Shown piece by piece: positions 7,467 through 9,754 of a DNA stretch of 9,754 nt. Source of the stretch: Parcubacteria group bacterium (GTDB lineage Bacteria > Patescibacteriota > Minisyncoccia > Phycocordibacterales > GCA-002724975); the NCBI GenBank assembly GCA_002724975.1, contig PBQF01000031.1, positions 1 through 9,754 of the forward strand. Direction: 5' to 3'. A model generated the notes under the pieces. It was not told where the DNA came from, did no database searches, and saw only the letters and a program-made list of their open reading frames with translations. Numbering within the stretch: position 1 is the first letter of the stretch; every line of letters begins with the position of its first letter. Both the position numbers and the translations under genes were made by a program.

Positions 7467-9236
7467 TTAATACACAAGCTTTTGCAATTCTACAATCTGC
7501 TTGAACTTACCATTATTATTAATCAAAGTAGTAAAATTTCCATGTTCGATGATACGTCCTCCTTGAAGTACATAAATAGAATCAGAATTTATTATAGTTG
7601 ATAACCTGTGAGCTATTACTACTATTGTAGTCTTATGGGCAATATTCTCAATCGCACTCTTGATAAGCAACTCAGAGCGGCTGTCAAGTGCACTTGTAGC
7701 TTCATCGAGAATTAATAGCTCTGGTTTTCTCAACAATGCCCTGGCAAGTGCAATACGCTGACGCTCTCCGCCAGAAAGCTTTACACCTCTCTCCCCAACA
7801 ACAGTATTATACCCATCAGACAAATTCACAATGAACTCATCTGCATTTGCCAACTTACAAGCTTCCTCAATCTCATTATCGATAGCACCTTCCTTACTCC
7901 ACAAGAGATTGTTTTTTACTGTATCATTGAATAGAACAGTGTCCTGCGGAATATATCCAATATGTTGTCTAAAAGAATAAATATCGAATTCCTGTATAGG
8001 TTTCTTGTCTGCTAAAATTACCCCTTTATCAGGCTCATAAAATCCAATAAGCAAATCAATTAAAGTTGACTTTCCAGATCCTGATTCACCAACGATTGCT
8101 GTCATCTTATTATTTTTAATTGTTATATTAATATCATTCAATACAGGATTATGTCCAGGATAAGAAAAACTCACATCTTTGTATTCAATGCTATTATCTA
8201 TCCTGTCAAAAACGCAATCACCTGTTTTCTGAATATTTTCATATGCTAGTCTGTTCATATATGACACCTGTTCATAGCTGGGATAGAAATTCATAATGGC
8301 ATGTTTAGTTGATGTAAACCCACCTATCATCGGAATAATTCTCAAAAAAGCATAGCCCATAATGCCCATCTCGGCAACCGTGAGTTTAAAATACTCAGAT
8401 GATATATACATTGTAATTATAATAACCATCCATCCAAAAGGTTCAAATATCTTTGGTAGTGCATTTTGTAAGACATTAGACTTTATTTCATAATTACAAC
8501 GCTCACCAAATACCTCATTAAATCTTCTTGTATATTTTGTATGATTGCCATATCCCAAAATCACTTTTGCTGCCCCTAGGCTTTCATGTATTAGCTCCAT
8601 CACTTTATTAGATGATACAGTGTTTCCTTTACCAAGTCTGTAACTTGCCCTATTAAAAAAAATAAAAGGAACTACAAAAAGACATCCTAACACAACTGCA
8701 ATGGAAGTGATTTTCCATGAAATATAAACAGGTACGGCTATAAAAAACATTGCCCGTATAAACTCTGAAAGCATTCTGCCAACTGCAACAAAGGCATTCA
8801 TGACACCATCTATCTCGCGGGTTAATGTATTTAGAATTGAACCATAACGTTGGGTATTAAAAAAATGCCAGCGGGCATTAAAAAAAGCATTAAAGGTCTC
8901 TACTGCCAGGGACTTTACCATAGCGTACTGGGCTTTCAAAATTAACCAGTTTGTAACTATTATGGAAGCACTAAGTAGAGCATTAAATAGAAGAAAAAGA
9001 ATTAGAATATTGATTTTTGTTACGCTAATATTAAGCATATTTAAACAATCAAATAATCTTTGTGTTATTGTGCTAATGTTTTTAAGTTCTGGACTAATGA
9101 AAACATCTATAACAGGGGCTATCAATAGAGTACTTGCAACTTGGATAAAACAGACAAAAGTGAGCATTAAGATATTTAAAATAAAAACAAGCGGATACTT
9201 CTTATAGAATGTCCAGACAAGCTGTAAGATTTTCAT
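7467..9236 (-). CDS. ABC half-transporter, MsbA/PglK-type lipid-linked glycan exporter
   Basis: This 589-residue protein fuses an N-terminal membrane domain with an ATPase, the usual length for a homodimeric exporter. Membrane helices are at ~16-46, 75-98, 158-195 and 268-306. The nucleotide-binding domain starts at ~350 with the A-loop Tyr359 (VSFSYPG). It carries Walker A GESGSGKS (383-390), Q-loop Gln431 in YIPQDTVLF, the signature LSGGERQR (487-494), Walker B LLILDE (507-512), the D-loop SALD and the switch His543 in VIAHRLST. All ATPase residues are intact. The family moves lipid A, lipid-linked oligosaccharides or other amphipaths across the inner membrane. With glycosyltransferases next door, a lipid-linked glycan is the likely cargo; peptide or drug export is possible. 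The ATG at 9236 follows AAGGA by 5-6 bases. It is the first gene of the cluster as seen here, after a 518-base gene-free stretch. Family certain, cargo inferred. Confidence 0.95.
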   Translation of the reverse strand: MKILQLVWTFYKKYPLVFILNILMLTFVCFIQVASTLLIAPVIDVFISPELKNISTITQRLFDCLNMLNISVTKINILILFLLFNALLSASIIVTNWLILKAQYAMVKSLAVETFNAFFNARWHFFNTQRYGSILNTLTREIDGVMNAFVAVGRMLSEFIRAMFFIAVPVYISWKITSIAVVLGCLFVVPFIFFNRASYRLGKGNTVSSNKVMELIHESLGAAKVILGYGNHTKYTRRFNEVFGERCNYEIKSNVLQNALPKIFEPFGWMVIIITMYISSEYFKLTVAEMGIMGYAFLRIIPMIGGFTSTKHAIMNFYPSYEQVSYMNRLAYENIQKTGDCVFDRIDNSIEYKDVSFSYPGHNPVLNDINITIKNNKMTAIVGESGSGKSTLIDLLIGFYEPDKGVILADKKPIQEFDIYSFRQHIGYIPQDTVLFNDTVKNNLLWSKEGAIDNEIEEACKLANADEFIVNLSDGYNTVVGERGVKLSGGERQRIALARALLRKPELLILDEATSALDSRSELLIKSAIENIAHKTTIVVIAHRLSTIINSDSIYVLQGGRIIEHGNFTTLINNNGKFKQIVELQKLVY

Positions 9237-9358
9237 ATTGTTCCTTATCTTCCCAAGAACTTTGCAGACTTAGTAATTAGAATATATTCATACATCTTAT
9301 CTATGCCTTCAAGACGTGTTCGAGTGACTTTTACAACCATTTCAGGCCCTTACAGCAC

Positions 9359-9388
9359 CAAAACAACCAACGTGTTGTCGTTGTTTTG
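9359..9388. repeat. 9-bp hairpin CAAAACAAC/GTTGTTTTG
   Basis: The arms (9359-9367 and 9380-9388) are exact reverse complements around a 12-base loop. That loop contains its own CAAC/GTTG pair, so the structure may fold as a longer stem with a 2-base bulge. It abuts the large inverted-repeat element and could be its outer part or a separate site. No T-run makes it a terminator on either strand. Confidence 0.5.
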
Positions 9389-9394
9389 TAAGTT

Positions 9395-9546
9395 AAAATC
9401 CAAAAATCGAATGTCGAAACACGAAACAAAACCCAAATTCAAATTTGCAAATGTCCGGAAAAAGGGGTTGTTGGCTAAAAATCTTTTGTTTTGAATTTAG
9501 AATTTCGATTATTTTGATATCGTTTCGTATTTCGCGTTTCGAATTT
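9395..9546. repeat. Long imperfect inverted-repeat intergenic element
   Basis: The left arm (about 9395-9451) is rich in CGAAA/CAAA words (AATCGAATGTCGAAACACGA at 9405-9424). The right arm (about 9484-9546) is rich in TTTCG/TTTG words (CGTTTCGTATTTCGCGTTTC at 9521-9540). The reverse complement of the right arm resembles the left arm with substitutions and small gaps, around a centre with GTCCGGAAAAAGGGG. One arm is A-rich and the other T-rich on the same strand, a sharp skew switch unlike coding DNA. Elements of this look recur between genes in some environmental bacterial genomes (from memory, including anammox Planctomycetes). It has no transposase or obvious target-site duplication. It may be a non-autonomous mobile or REP-like element. 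The plus-strand frame across it is lysine-rich and not a gene. Confidence 0.6.
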
Positions 9547-9575
9547 ATTCTATCAAGCCATGTTATAAAAATATC

Positions 9576-9593
9576 CCACTGAAAGTGGTTTTT
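9576..9593 (+). terminator. Possible weak rho-independent terminator (plus strand)
   Basis: CCACT/AGTGG form a 5-bp stem with a 3-base loop (or 4 bp with a GAAA-type loop), followed directly by TTTTT. It would stop plus-strand transcription, but no plus-strand gene precedes it in this window. The stem is short, so chance is a real alternative. Confidence 0.25.
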
Positions 9594-9754
9594 CCTAAGC
9601 TTGTCTTAGAAAATATTGTCAGATGAGTATTTGCGATGGACACCTGTCGTTTTTGTCGTCTTAAAATTCATATTTCCCACTTTTTTCTTTCTCATATCCG
9701 TATCCTTTTACATATTTGTCAACTGTAGCTTCAAAATAGAATTTTTTACATACA

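Larger units (their letters stand above)
9237..9754. other. 518-base gene-free stretch upstream of the transporter
   Basis: No credible gene lies here. From left to right: the leader of the ABC gene with a palindrome GAATATATTC (9280-9289) and a weak promoter-like pair on the minus strand (TTGAAG at 9307-9312 with an AT-rich -10 near 9284-9289, 17 bases apart); a hairpin (9359-9388); a long imperfect inverted-repeat element (9395-9546); a small T-tailed hairpin (9576-9593); and a second 5-bp hairpin (CTAAG 9595-9599 with CTTAG 9605-9609). From 9611 to the end the DNA is AT-rich with nothing recognisable. The promoter match is only partial, though the cluster's promoter would be expected in this leader. 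Confidence 0.55.

Noticed and set aside
9284..9312. Sigma-70-like promoter for the transporter gene
   Set aside because: Only about 4 of 6 bases match at -35 and 3 of 6 at -10. It is noted in the gene-free stretch but too weak to list as a feature.
9303..9494. Plus-strand 63-residue frame in the repeat region
   Set aside because: It is lysine-rich, lies across the inverted-repeat arm and has no ribosome binding site. This is typical of spurious frames in such repeats.
1..9754. CRISPR array, tRNA or rRNA genes, transposase genes
   Set aside because: No regularly spaced direct repeats, cloverleaf-like segments, rRNA-like sequence or transposase motifs were seen on either strand.

Overview
This AT-rich window carries seven protein genes, all on the minus strand, forming part of a cell-surface glycan locus from an unidentified bacterium. 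No phylogenetic marker is present. The mix of a formyltransferase, a B12-type radical SAM enzyme and GT-C and GT-B-like transferases, plus long AT-rich intergenic inverted repeats, resembles environmental anaerobes such as Planctomycetes of the Brocadia/Kuenenia type, Omnitrophica or Nitrospirota. That placement is a weak inference from memory.

In transcription order (right to left): a 518-base gene-free stretch holding a long inverted-repeat element (9237-9754); an MsbA/PglK-type ABC half-transporter (9236-7467); a 229-base spacer with a hairpin; a 491-residue protein with CDP-glycerol-transferase/capsule-transferase-like motifs (7237-5762); a 323-base spacer that may hold gene remnants; then a tight five-gene cluster. 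The cluster is a GT-C-like membrane protein (5438-3396), a B12-binding radical SAM enzyme (3360-1909), a DPM1-like family 2 glycosyltransferase (1912-1139), a formyltransferase (1127-312) and a NodB-type polysaccharide deacetylase (from 301, running off the left edge). Gaps within the cluster are 35, -3, 11 and 10 bases, so it is probably one transcript.

The most interesting reading is that the cluster has the logic of the Arn (L-Ara4N, lipid A modification) pathway with different proteins. In that pathway a formyltransferase protects an amino sugar, a DPM1-like GT2 loads it on undecaprenyl phosphate, a NodB-family enzyme removes the formyl group, and a GT-C enzyme delivers the sugar outside the membrane. 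All four classes are contiguous here, with a radical SAM/B12 enzyme added. The ABC transporter and the 491-residue putative transferase upstream suggest lipid-linked glycan export and polymer building. The substrate cannot be read from the sequence.
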